A DNA stretch of 64,000 nt. It comes from Aphelocoma coerulescens (taxonomy: Eukaryota; Chordata; Aves; Passeriformes; Corvidae). The stretch covers positions 62,001 through 126,000 of the forward strand of contig NW_027183506.1 in the NCBI RefSeq assembly GCF_041296385.1. The letters are read 5' to 3'. Shown piece after piece: positions 36,116 through 45,902 of the stretch. The number at the start of each line of letters is the position of its first letter. The stretch's first letter is position 1. The translations under genes were made by a program, and so were the position numbers. The notes beneath the pieces were generated by a model. The model had not been told where the DNA came from. It did not search any database and worked only from the letters and a program-made list of their open reading frames with translations.

Positions 36116-36584
36116 CCTGAGGATGCTGTGCCATAGCTCTGATCCTAAGCATAGTGTACACAGTGCAGGTCATGGAGAAAAAAGAGAAAAGAACTGCCAA
36201 AAAGATTATGCCATCCTTAACATCCACAGGGAACTCAATATTTTCAAAAACTGCTGTGTCCGGTCTGAAAGGCTGGAAAAAAACATTCTTTAATCCTCCC
36301 CCCAGGGGCTGAGTATGATTGTTGAGGCCCCAGATGTAGCAGCCTAAAGTAGGACAGGCAGACAAAGTTGAGTATATATTCCGAATTATGTTCATTGTCT
36401 CGGAGGTTATCATGCAGTAGGCATAATACACTAATAAAGCAAATTTTATACCATACCCTGGTCTACACAGGAGCATTACAATCGGCAGATAGGTCCCCAT
36501 GTGCGGAAAAATATAGAGAGCTAGGTACAAGACCCATGTAAGCATGTTGAGCACCATAGTGAGTAGATGGCTTCTACAATACAA
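35892..36584 (-). CDS. Pre-gag multi-pass membrane ORF (nested ERV)
   Basis: 230 codons on minus, lying between the PBS and gag and overlapping the gag start by 224 bp in a different frame. Three hydrophobic segments are predicted by eye: residues 7-40 (including WVLYLALYIF), 46-63 (FALLVYYAYC) and about 126-146 (GIIFLAVLFSFFSM). A soluble, highly charged tail made of the 57-bp repeats follows. There is a possible N-glycosylation site (NHT) in the loop between helices 2 and 3. Retroviruses do not normally encode a membrane protein upstream of gag, and this element has no env. I do not recognise the protein. The open frame of this length is unlikely by chance, but expression is unproven. Confidence 0.6.
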   Translation of the reverse strand: MYCRSHLLTMVLNMLTWVLYLALYIFPHMGTYLPIVMLLCRPGYGIKFALLVYYAYCMITSETMNIIRNIYSTLSACPTLGCYIWGLNNHTQPLGGGLKNVFFQPFRPDTAVFENIEFPVDVKDGIIFLAVLFSFFSMTCTVYTMLRIRAMAQHPQDERKKKEPSNKHNVYTDCRKEERNQKQSDSIHLYSDCHRGERTQTQDHSVHVHADCHRGERTQTQDHSVHVHPD

Positions 36585-36615
36585 AATTGTAATTCTGACT
36601 TTTCTCAGCAGCCTA

Positions 36616-36633
36616 GCCCCACGTTGGGCGCCA
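36616..36633 (-). other. Primer binding site, tRNA-Lys type
   Basis: On minus it reads TGGCGCCCAACGTGGGGC, five bases inside the 5' LTR. This is the sequence complementary to tRNA-Lys(1,2), used by many class II retroviruses. Confidence 0.85.
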
Positions 36634-36638
36634 AATTA

Positions 36639-37187
36639 TGTGCTAGTTTGAAAACAAACCAGTGAGAGGCACCAAGTCAGAATAACAATTTAATGGAAAT
36701 TAAAGAAAAGGAAAAGAAAGTAAAAGAAAACACTGACAGAGTCAAGATACAACCTGAGTCCCTGTTAGGCAGGGTAGTGGTAGCAGTCTGGTGGAATGGT
36801 GGCTGCAATCCTCTGAAGTGGTGATCCTGTAGTAGAAGGGGTCTGCTCTTCCTCAGAAAATCCAGCGGTGGCTGTGTAGCTCCTGTCCTCTGGAAATCCA
36901 GTGGAGTCCCTTTGATGCTCAGAGTCCCAGTTATATCCATGATGGGATGCTTGGTTCCTCCCTCTGGGTGGAGCATCTCACAATGGGGTAATGAGTCATG
37001 AGGCCAGGTGTTGATTAGGCTCGTTAACAGAAGATGGTCCGGAGGGAGTTATCTCTGAGTCATGCAGCAGGACAATGATGGGCCATTAACAGAAAGATAG
37101 TCTGGGGGGAGGAGGCAAGGAGACACTGCCCCACCTGATTTCAACAGCTCATGAGGATGGTAATAGAATACACCTCAACCCAGGACA
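36639..37187 (-). repeat. 5' LTR of nested ERV
   Basis: 549 bp, TG...CA ends on minus. By eye it is identical to 30856-31404. It carries the promoter for the nested element, transcribing toward lower coordinates, antisense to outer env and pol. Confidence 0.95.
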
Positions 37188-37222
37188 ACCATTTAGCCTA
37201 GCGTAGTATTTTTCTACTAATC

Positions 37223-39049
37223 ATGCTTTGCTTAATTAAATTGAACGGGGTTGAGACTTTAGAAGAGACACACTTTCCACACGAACCCTTTAAACGGTCA
37301 TTAGTTAGGTTAAGTGATAATAGGATACTACAAACAAATACCACTGTAGGGGCACCAAGTTTTCGAGCGGGATTATGTGATCTAACAGCTATTGAACACT
37401 GTGGAAAAGAACTAAACCTAACAGGATTTTATATGTGTCCAACCGCTAATCGAGGGAAATCATACTGTAATTATCCAGGAGAATATTTCTGTGGATATTG
37501 GGGGTGTGAGACAATAGCCTCCGACTGGATCCCGGGAGGGGGACCAGACAAATTTCTGAAAGCTGGGTTCGGGCCCGTAGGGTGCACTAAGCCACGAAGA
37601 GGACCTTCTGGAGAGACGACATATATGGGGACCTGTTCCTTTATATATATAAATATAATGCAACCCACTAATCCGGATTGGTTACTGGGGAAAATCTGGG
37701 GAATCAGACACTGGGAACCCGAGAAAGATAGAGGAAACCTAATAATGATTAAGAAAGAACACGCACCCCCTGATCCAGAACTAGTTGGACCAAACCAGGG
37801 TCTAGGGGAACTAGAGGAAATAGGCAATATAAACAAAACTCAGCAAGTTGGTAGTATAACAATTACTCCCCAGAGCGAGAATCCAACTGATGTTAAAACA
37901 AATTTAGAATATAGTGCTCTATGGAAGATCATGCAAGCTAGTTATGGTGTAATAAATAAGACCAATCCAGAGCTAACTAAGGAATGCTGGTTATGTTACA
38001 ACATCAGGCCGCCTTTTTATGAAGGAATAGGTGTGACTGCAAAGGCTAGAAGAATTAACGGCACAAACCCAGCACAATGTCTTTGGAAACAGAGAAAAGA
38101 ATCAATTCAAGGACTGACTTTGTCTCAAGTAACTGAGAAAGGAAGATGTATAGGAAACATTCCAAAACATAAAGAACATTTGTGTGAGGTAAAGATATCA
38201 CCTAAAGAAGATGAAAAACCTGCAGATTGGTTGCTCCCAGCCGCAAATACTAAATGGGTGTGTAACAATATAAGAATCACACCCTGCCTTTCACTCAAAC
38301 TATTTAATTACACCCACGATTATTGTATTCAAGTGTCCATCATACCTCGAATCACGTATCATCCTAGTGAATACATGTACCAACAACACACCACAGCAGA
38401 TCATCACCTAGTAAAAAGAGAACCTTTTACTGCATTAACCATAGCAACCCTTCTCACTATAGGAGGAGTTGGGGCAGGAACTGGAATAGCATCCTTAGTC
38501 ACCCAGCAAAAAGAGTTAAGAGCACTAAGGGTCTCAGTAGATGAAGATCTAAGCCGAATAGAACAAGCAATTGATGGCCTAGTAAAATCAGTAAGATCTC
38601 TATCAGAAGTAGTCCTACAAAATAGGAGGGGTTTAGACTTATTATTCCTTCAGCAGGGAGGACTGTGTGTAGCACTCAAAGAAGAATGCTGTGTCTACGC
38701 AGACCACACTGGGGTAGTGATAGACACCATGACTGAACTAAGAAAACGGCTAGAACAACGGAAAAGAGAAAGAGAGGCACAACAGAGCTGGTATGAATCC
38801 TGGTTTAACCATTCACCCTGGTTAACCACTTTGTTATCTACCATCGCAGGGCCTCTAATTCTGTTAGTCCTAGGACTCACATTTGGGCCGTGTATACTTA
38901 ATAAGTTGATCTCCATAGTAAAAGGGCGCTTAGAAGTAGCACATTTAATGCTCCTTAGGGCTAAATACCAGCAGATATCAGAAAATCATGAAGAAGAAAT
39001 GTTAGAATTAGCTAAACAGGAGCTAAAAAGATTCAATGAACAAAAATGA
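37223..39049 (+). CDS. env: Envelope glycoprotein (outer ERV)
   Basis: 608 codons, intact. SU has many cysteines, several N-glycosylation sites and a CWLC motif (residues 255-258), the CXXC that pairs with TM in gamma-type Env. The cleavage site is LVKR (396-399), lacking the P4 Arg of a strong furin site. A hydrophobic fusion peptide follows at about 401-425. TM has a heptad region, an immunosuppressive-domain-like segment (about 464-480), the CX6CC motif (C482, C489, C490), a membrane span at about 533-560 and a cytoplasmic tail of about 48 residues. The first ATG gives only a short, weak signal peptide. The frame is open a little further upstream (from 37202) with hydrophobic residues, so the true start may need a spliced leader. 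The nested ERV now separates env from its 5' LTR by 6.3 kb. Confidence 0.9.
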   Translation: MLCLIKLNGVETLEETHFPHEPFKRSLVRLSDNRILQTNTTVGAPSFRAGLCDLTAIEHCGKELNLTGFYMCPTANRGKSYCNYPGEYFCGYWGCETIASDWIPGGGPDKFLKAGFGPVGCTKPRRGPSGETTYMGTCSFIYINIMQPTNPDWLLGKIWGIRHWEPEKDRGNLIMIKKEHAPPDPELVGPNQGLGELEEIGNINKTQQVGSITITPQSENPTDVKTNLEYSALWKIMQASYGVINKTNPELTKECWLCYNIRPPFYEGIGVTAKARRINGTNPAQCLWKQRKESIQGLTLSQVTEKGRCIGNIPKHKEHLCEVKISPKEDEKPADWLLPAANTKWVCNNIRITPCLSLKLFNYTHDYCIQVSIIPRITYHPSEYMYQQHTTADHHLVKREPFTALTIATLLTIGGVGAGTGIASLVTQQKELRALRVSVDEDLSRIEQAIDGLVKSVRSLSEVVLQNRRGLDLLFLQQGGLCVALKEECCVYADHTGVVIDTMTELRKRLEQRKREREAQQSWYESWFNHSPWLTTLLSTIAGPLILLVLGLTFGPCILNKLISIVKGRLEVAHLMLLRAKYQQISENHEEEMLELAKQELKRFNEQK

Positions 39050-39054
39050 ACAAG

Positions 39055-39069
39055 AGAAAAAGGGGGGAT
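39055..39069 (+). other. Polypurine tract of outer ERV
   Basis: Purine run ending AAAAAGGGGGGAT directly before the 3' LTR; primes plus-strand DNA synthesis. Confidence 0.85.
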
Positions 39070-39535
39070 TGTAATAAATGAGGGTATTTTGTTCATTGAA
39101 AAGAGCTGACACAGGCCACAATGTACATAACAGGAAATGTCTTAACAAATCTATATGTAAAGGTTGTAAGTGCTGTAAGTGTACTATTGTTTAAGCTCCA
39201 GGAAGAAAAGCAGGGGATACTAACTGACCAAATATGGAAAAGGTCACCCAGAGGGCACTTGAAGAAGACTACTAGCCTTCAGCCATCGACCACCAGAAGG
39301 CAAAAAACGACCCCCTAGCAACAAGTTCACACATGCGCAGAGTACTCCCTTAAAGAAGAGTTAACAGGAAACGATCCTGCATAAAAGAAGGACTGAAATT
39401 TGCAAACCCCTGCGGCAATTCGGTGGAGCGGGGACTCCCCTGTCGCCCAGCGCTGATTTTGCTTATGCCTTGCTTGCTGTAATTAATAAATTCTCTAATT
39501 TGATTAAACCTCTTTGTCTGCCTCCATCAATCACA
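39070..39535 (+). repeat. 3' LTR of outer ERV
   Basis: 466 bp. It matches the 5' LTR except for G at 39414 and is followed by the target-site copy TGAT. Confidence 0.95.
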
Positions 39536-39639
39536 TGATCAAACACTTCTTACGGTAAAGATCACCATCCTATAGTCTGAACTACGCACTGACTTCCCTC
39601 ATGGCCGCCACCCTGATCCATTCTCTGCACATTGACTGA

Positions 39640-39756
39640 GCCTGACCGTACCCTCTGCAACCACCACCTCCCTGGGCAACCTGTGCCAACGCCTGACCAC
39701 CCCAACAGCGAAAAAACAACGTTAATCTGTCATCCCAATCCCCACTGTCTCATTTG
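39640..39756 (-). mobile_element. CR1 LINE fragment
   Basis: The plus strand carries the block cctgggcaacctgtgccaac followed by CCTGACCACCC and, further on, a TTTGAAGGCCACTCCC segment. These resemble the reverse complement of the CR1 3' region in birds. It is diverged and truncated, and the boundaries are approximate. The preceding 39540-39640 has no recognised feature. Confidence 0.5.
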
Positions 39757-40185
39757 AAGGCCACTCCCTCTAGTAGTCCCTAGGCTTCTTTGCAGAAGCC
39801 ATGTGACGGGAAGGCGGCTCGCCGCTCTCCTTTGCCCACGCGGCTGGCTTCCTTCCAGGCCCGATCCCACCCCCGGCAAGGAAGGAACGCACCCACCCAC
39901 ACGCCCGGGGCCGCTCCTCCCCGGGGCTCTGTCAGTCCCCCGCCGGGGGCCGGTCACTCCCTCACCGGGGCTCTGTCAGTCCCCCGCCGGGGCTCGGTCA
40001 CTCCCTCGCCGGGGGTCACTCCCCCACCGCAGCCCGCTGCCCGCGCCCGCCCCGCCGCCGCCGCTCCCGCTCTGCCGCACCCGCGGCCCCTCAGCGGCCC
40101 CGGCCCCTCCGGGCCCCGCCCCCGCCCCGCGGCCCCGCTCAATCCCCGCCGAGCCCCGCCCGTCCCGCGGCTCCCCATTGGTGGC
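39757..40185. repeat. 429-bp CpG-rich segment, copy 1
   Basis: Same length and, as far as I can see, same sequence as 40910-41338. Very GC- and CpG-rich, with several GC boxes (ccccgccc), an inverted CCAAT box (attgg, near 40177) at the right end, and short internal repeats of the type gtcagtcccccgccgggg. This looks like part of a CpG-island promoter. Copy 1 continues into further CpG island (40186-40370); copy 2 does not, so copy 1 is probably the original. Confidence 0.9.
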
Positions 40186-40370
40186 GCGCGCTGCGCCCGC
40201 GGCCCGAGCGGCCCGAGCGGCGCAGGCTCCGCCCCCTGTCCCTCTGCGCGCGCCGAGCGCTCGGCCGGGCCCTGGGGAGCGGCGGCCGCGGGGCCCTCGC
40301 GGAGCGGCCGCTCCTCCGGGGCTGCGCCGCCAGCACGGCCGGGCAGGAGGGATCGCTGCAGAAACCCAAA
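40186..40370. promoter_or_regulatory. CpG island, promoter-like
   Basis: Dense CpG and GC boxes continue from copy 1 of the duplicated segment. No coding exon I recognise follows on either strand, so the gene it served is unknown or gone. 40370-40610 is ordinary sequence with nothing identified. Confidence 0.5.
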
Positions 40371-40611
40371 CGTTCTGCAAGAGCGGGAATCGGTGTCCAA
40401 GGACATCGTTTACACCTGCACTTGGCTCACAACATCCCCCTGCAGCGCTACGGGCTGGTTACTTTAGGCGGCCACAGAGCCCTTCAGGGGAACTGGGCCG
40501 CCTTGACTTGTTAGCAAAGCGGCCACAGAGTCCCTAAATCCGATTGGGCTGCCTGCAGTTGTTACTAAACTCCCCACATTGCACTGACCGTTCTGTGCAA
40601 TTTCCAATGGC

Positions 40612-40703
40612 CCCGCAGAAAAACACCTGGGGGTGCTGGCCAAGAGCTGCTGAACACGAGCCCAGGTGTGCCCAGGTGGCCAAGAAGGACATTGGTGTTA
40701 TAA
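40612..40703 (+). mobile_element. CR1 LINE fragment
   Basis: Contains acctgggggtgctgg, then TGTGCCCAGGTGGCCAAGAAGG, split by divergence. These are hallmark blocks of the end of the avian CR1 reverse-transcriptase ORF. Short and truncated. The sequence from 40704 to 40909 has an 11-base C run and nothing else identified. Confidence 0.65.
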
Positions 40704-40909
40704 ATAAAGTATGTAATTCGTGCTGTTATATATAAAACTAGAATGCAATCAGACCATGTAGAGACAAAGTTTCAAACCCCCCCCCCACCAGCTTGGCTGA
40801 GAGAAAATTTTCACAACACCAAAAGAAGTTCTCTCACAATAAGTGAGGATTCGACCTAGGTGGGGTTGGATCTTATCACCGGGACATTTGCACTATGACG
40901 ATTTGATCA

Positions 40910-41338
40910 AAGGCCACTCCCTCTAGTAGTCCCTAGGCTTCTTTGCAGAAGCCATGTGACGGGAAGGCGGCTCGCCGCTCTCCTTTGCCCACGCGGCTGG
41001 CTTCCTTCCAGGCCCGATCCCACCCCCGGCAAGGAAGGAACGCACCCACCCACACGCCCGGGGCCGCTCCTCCCCGGGGCTCTGTCAGTCCCCCGCCGGG
41101 GGCCGGTCACTCCCTCACCGGGGCTCTGTCAGTCCCCCGCCGGGGCTCGGTCACTCCCTCGCCGGGGGTCACTCCCCCACCGCAGCCCGCTGCCCGCGCC
41201 CGCCCCGCCGCCGCCGCTCCCGCTCTGCCGCACCCGCGGCCCCTCAGCGGCCCCGGCCCCTCCGGGCCCCGCCCCCGCCCCGCGGCCCCGCTCAATCCCC
41301 GCCGAGCCCCGCCCGTCCCGCGGCTCCCCATTGGTGGC
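40910..41338. repeat. 429-bp CpG-rich segment, copy 2
   Basis: Direct repeat of 39757-40185, offset 1153 bp. The match starts at aaggccactccc and ends at attggtggc. Immediately to the right lies a decayed retroviral reverse transcriptase, so the duplicated promoter-like segment now abuts unrelated sequence. Confidence 0.9.
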
Positions 41339-41344
41339 AAAGCC

Positions 41345-42590
41345 CTAAAGCAAAGCCCTCCCTACCATTCAGCAAAGTAACTGATGTGAAACAATACCCC
41401 CTCCCCTGGGTGCCAAAGAGGGTATCAAGCCAGTGATACAGGAGCTGCGAGAACAAGGAGGAATAGTTCATACTCATTCTCCTTTCAATTCTCTGGTGTG
41501 GCCAGTACGAAAGCCTAATGGGAAGTGGAGGCTGACAATAGATTTTCGCAGGCTAAATGCCAACGCAGACCCTCTTACAGCAGCCGTCCCAAATCTGGCA
41601 GAAATCATAACATTGATTCAAGAAAAGGCTCATTCAATCATGGCACCTATAGATGTCCAAGACATGTTTTTTATGATACCTTTACAGCCAGAAGATATGG
41701 ACCGTTCTGCTTTCACATGGGAAGGACAGCAATACACTTTCACTAGGCTTCCCCAAGGGTACAAACATTCCCCCACCCTGGCTCATCACGCTTCAGCCCA
41801 AGAGTCAGAAAAAATACCCAAAGCTGACAATGTGGCTGTTTATCAATACATTGATGATATCCTTGTGGGAGATGAAATAGAAGGAGTGAGAGATACCAAA
41901 CAGAAAATAATCTCCCACTTAGAAAGCCTTGATTTGCAAATTCCCTCCAAAAAAATCCAAAACCCTTCACATGAAGTGAAATTTTGGGGAATTTGGTGGA
42001 AAGGAGGTATGACATGTATCCCACCCGATACCCTAACCTCTTTAGATCAGATTAAAATGCCCGAATCCAAAAAAGATCTCCAACATGCTTTAGGATTATT
42101 AGTGTTCTGGAGAAAATACATCTCAGATTTTTCCATAATTGCCAGACCTCTTTATAACTTGTTGAGAAAAGGGTAAAATGGGAATGGAGTGCTTCTCAAG
42201 AAGAAGCATTGCAATTGTTGGTTTTTGAAGCAACAGCTCACCAAGCCCTGGGCCCTATTCACCCTACAGATCCTTTCCAGGTGGAATGGGGATTTGCCTC
42301 CTCAGGGCTGTCAGTACACATATGGCAGCGGGGTCCTGAGGGTCCGACGAGGCCTGTAGGTTTTTACTCCTGTGGCTTCAAAGATGCTGAAAAAAGGTAC
42401 ACCTCCTCAGGTGAAGGAATTATCACAGAGGGGAAGGCAGCGCCCAAGCTGGCGAGCTGAGAGCTGTTTGGAGTGTTTTCCAACGTGAGGCACAGAATAC
42501 TTCTCCTGTCTGTATCTACACCGATTCCTATGCTGTGTTTAAGGGATGGACTGAGTGGTTTCCTTTTTGGTAGCAAAATGATTGGGAAGT
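41345..42590 (+). pseudogene. Decayed retroviral RT-RNase H fragment
   Basis: The longest open piece (41433-42176) has reverse transcriptase motifs: WPVRKPNGKWRLTIDFRRLN, LPQGYKHSP and YIDDILVG. The frame shifts just upstream (near 41420, after VKQYPLPW) and again near 42170, after which the connection region and RNase H remnants continue (an IYTDSYAVF-type block near 42510). No LTRs, gag, integrase or env are visible. This is an older, truncated element, distinct from both complete ERVs here. Confidence 0.8.
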
Positions 42591-42611
42591 TAACAGATGA
42601 ATGTGAAACCA

Positions 42612-43752
<1,141 letters not shown>

Positions 43753-43759
43753 TCTGCAG

Positions 43760-45340
43760 TGCATAAACTAAGGAAAAAAGTCAATCTCTACTTCCCATTA
43801 ACAGCAATGTTTGGACCCTTCCCAGCAAGCTGGGCTTCAGCACAGGGAATGGTTTCTCCAGGAGGCAAACGTTGAGGAATCACGAAAGCCCCCACACACC
43901 CTTCCTCCTCTCTCCCTTAGCTTCAGCTATCTGAGCTGGAGTCATACGGTATGGAACATCCCCTTGGCTAATTGGGGTCAGCTGGCCTGCTTGTGTTCCC
44001 TGCCAGGATCTTCTAAATGCTGCTGCTCCCTTTAGCTCTTGGACACCTACTGACACAGAGCTGGGAAAAAACATCCCCTGGCCACCAGCTTACAAGGTGA
44101 GTTACGCCAAAGTAAGAGCTCTGTGGGAAATCTCTATCCATGCCCATCCTTTTAATCCATCTGTGCACATAGGGGCTGCCCATAGATGTGTCTGGTATCT
44201 GAAGGAGTGCACAAGCACCGTGACTGACACTTTCCCTCTCCATGTGCGTTCCACAGCTATGGGTACACAGACGTGATGGAAAGCCTGGTACAGCCAGAGC
44301 CTTCTGTCCCTGCAGAAGGGAGCGCGGCGGGTGGGGGCGGTTGGTGGGCAGCGAGTCCCGGACAGCGGGCGAGATCCGGCTCCACAGGTGCCAGGCCCCG
44401 CTAAGGCTTAATGCCGGCTCCTCTGCAACAGCAAAGACCTTCAGCCGTGTCACTGCCCAGAGGGGCAGTGCTGGCCCGGCCGCACAGCTCGTTTTCCCCA
44501 CAGGTTGCAGGAGATGAGAACACAACGCTTGCAAACACCGACTGTGAGCCACAGCTCTGGGTGCTCAGCGTTAAGCTCAGCTCTGGGAGCGCTGCACCAA
44601 GCTTCAGGGGATGCACTGGGAGCCCGGCTGGGCTCTGCCCTGGGGCCATCCTCCAGGGACAGCTGCAAACAGGGAGCATTTGGTTGCCACAAAGAGCCAA
44701 GCCATGGCTGCAGGGAAGCTGCTCCGGCTGCGGCCTGCACTGTTGTGTGCTGTGCTCTGGGGCTGCTGCTCCCCACAGAGGGGACTGCACTGGGGTGCCA
44801 GAGGAGACAGAGAAGCTCCAGCTTAAGCCTAACTGGGCTGGGTGGCTGGGCTGGGAAGGGTGGCGAGGGTCAAGGGCATTCACAGAGCTCATCCTGCTCT
44901 GTGAAGAACGAGGAAAAGGAAGTGGGAAGCCAGCAGTGAGCAGAGCTGAGGCCTGGAGAGCAGCTCTGAATGACCCCCAAATCTCACCAGACCTCTGAGA
45001 CATTGCTGTTCTTCAGCCAGTGACAACATGAGTCCCTAAACCTGGGGCTCACTCTTCCTCGTGGCCAGGGGCATCAAGGAAGGCTACAGTGCAATGGGGA
45101 CTGCGGTGAGCTGGGAACTCACTGGGGGAAAGAGGGAGCACTTGTGGAGCAAAAGGCAGGTGGGGGAGAGAACTGCTCAGAGAAGAGCTGAGCTTCAGCT
45201 TGAGCAAGCTGAAAAATGGCATTGGGGGTCATCCCAGACTGATTTCATTTCAGAACTTATTGAACAAGTTTGTTATTGGGGGGGTGTCATATTTTCCCCC
45301 GGAGGTGCACACTCTGCAAACTTGAGCTGCACTGCCGAGC
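43760..45340. other. Interval without a recognised gene
   Basis: Near 43945-43995 a plus-strand block (ggtatggaacatccccttgg followed by GGTCAGCTGGCC) resembles the 3' untranslated or LTR remnant of an old avian ERV. The rest has moderate GC and overlapping short frames on both strands with no domain I can name. Confidence 0.4.
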
Positions 45341-45504
45341 TACTCAAGCACGTCTCTGCTGCAGGTCACGGCGTTTCTTCTTTGGCTTCTCGTGGCCCCG
45401 GGGCTGAGCCGCAGCAGAGCCTTGGTGGAGCCCAGAGCAGCCTCAGCATCCACAGAGCCCGGCTGCAAGGAGAGAAAGCAGAAAGCACCCGTCAGCTGAA
45501 GGCT

Positions 45505-45860
45505 CCCATCCCCCTTGTCCCAGCCGCCCGCGGTGCCCAGGCCGTGCTGGCCGCGCTCAGGGCGCTGCCCAAAGCTGCCCAGCATTGCTGCCTCTGGCAG
45601 GAGAGCAGGAGGGCAGGACACGTGCCCAGCCTGCAGCCGGCCATGGCACAGCCACCTCCTCAGCAGCTGCCCAGAGCAGGATGCTGCTGCGCTTGCTGCC
45701 GTCTCCCAAAAGCCCTTATCCCAGCCATGCTGCGTGTGCTCAGGGATGTGCCTAAACTTTGCCATCAATTCTTTCCTTTGGAGGAGAGCAGGAGAGCAGG
45801 ACATTGCCACCTGCTCAGCAGCTGCCAGTGCGGGATGCTCCTGAGCCCGCTGCTGTCTCC
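45505..45860. repeat. Diverged tandem repeat, 160-200 bp, two copies
   Basis: Two related blocks (about 45505-45705 and 45706-45860) share cagcagctgcc, GAGAGCAGGAG, CAGGACA and GCTGTCTCCCA-type segments in the same order. They lie just downstream of the last PIM-like exon on minus, where the final exon would be expected. Confidence 0.6.
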
Positions 45861-45902
45861 CAGCACTGCTATTCCCCCCGTGCTGCAGAGACGAGGATCC
45901 AC

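Larger units (their letters stand above)
30856..37187 (-). mobile_element. Nested ERV, class III-like, antisense to host ERV
   Basis: A second provirus on minus: 5' LTR 36639-37187, PBS 36616-36633, pre-gag ORF, gag, pol, 3' LTR 30856-31404. The 5-bp direct repeat ACCAT flanks it (30851-30855 and 37188-37192), which proves insertion into the outer ERV. The two 549-bp LTRs look identical, so this insertion is very recent and younger than its host element. There is no env: pol ends at 31507, only about 100 bp from the 3' LTR. The pol sequence (YIDD, integrase layout) and absence of env suggest an ERV-L-like (class III) element. The Lys-type PBS would be more usual for class II, so the class is tentative. 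Confidence 0.93.
24280..39535 (+). mobile_element. Young gammaretrovirus-like ERV (outer element)
   Basis: A complete provirus: 5' LTR 24280-24745, PBS 24749-24766, gag, UAG readthrough, pro-pol, an extra ORF, env, polypurine tract and 3' LTR 39070-39535. It is flanked by the 4-bp direct repeat TGAT (24276-24279 and 39536-39539), as is usual for gammaretroviruses. The two 466-bp LTRs differ by eye at one base (A at 24624, G at 39414), which implies recent integration. A second ERV (30856-37187) is inserted between the extra ORF and env, so without it the element would be about 8.9 kb. All its ORFs are open. Confidence 0.95.

Noticed and set aside
39790..40537. Pro/Ala-rich frames of about 225-245 codons across the CpG island
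   Set aside because: CpG-island composition gives long open frames by chance; no domain, and truncated differently in the duplicate.
45340..45902. Extension of the last PIM-like exon as a continuous reading frame to 45340
   Set aside because: The added sequence has no similarity to the PIM C-lobe and is made of the local tandem repeat; the 177-nt exon with its GT donor fits the PIM gene structure better.
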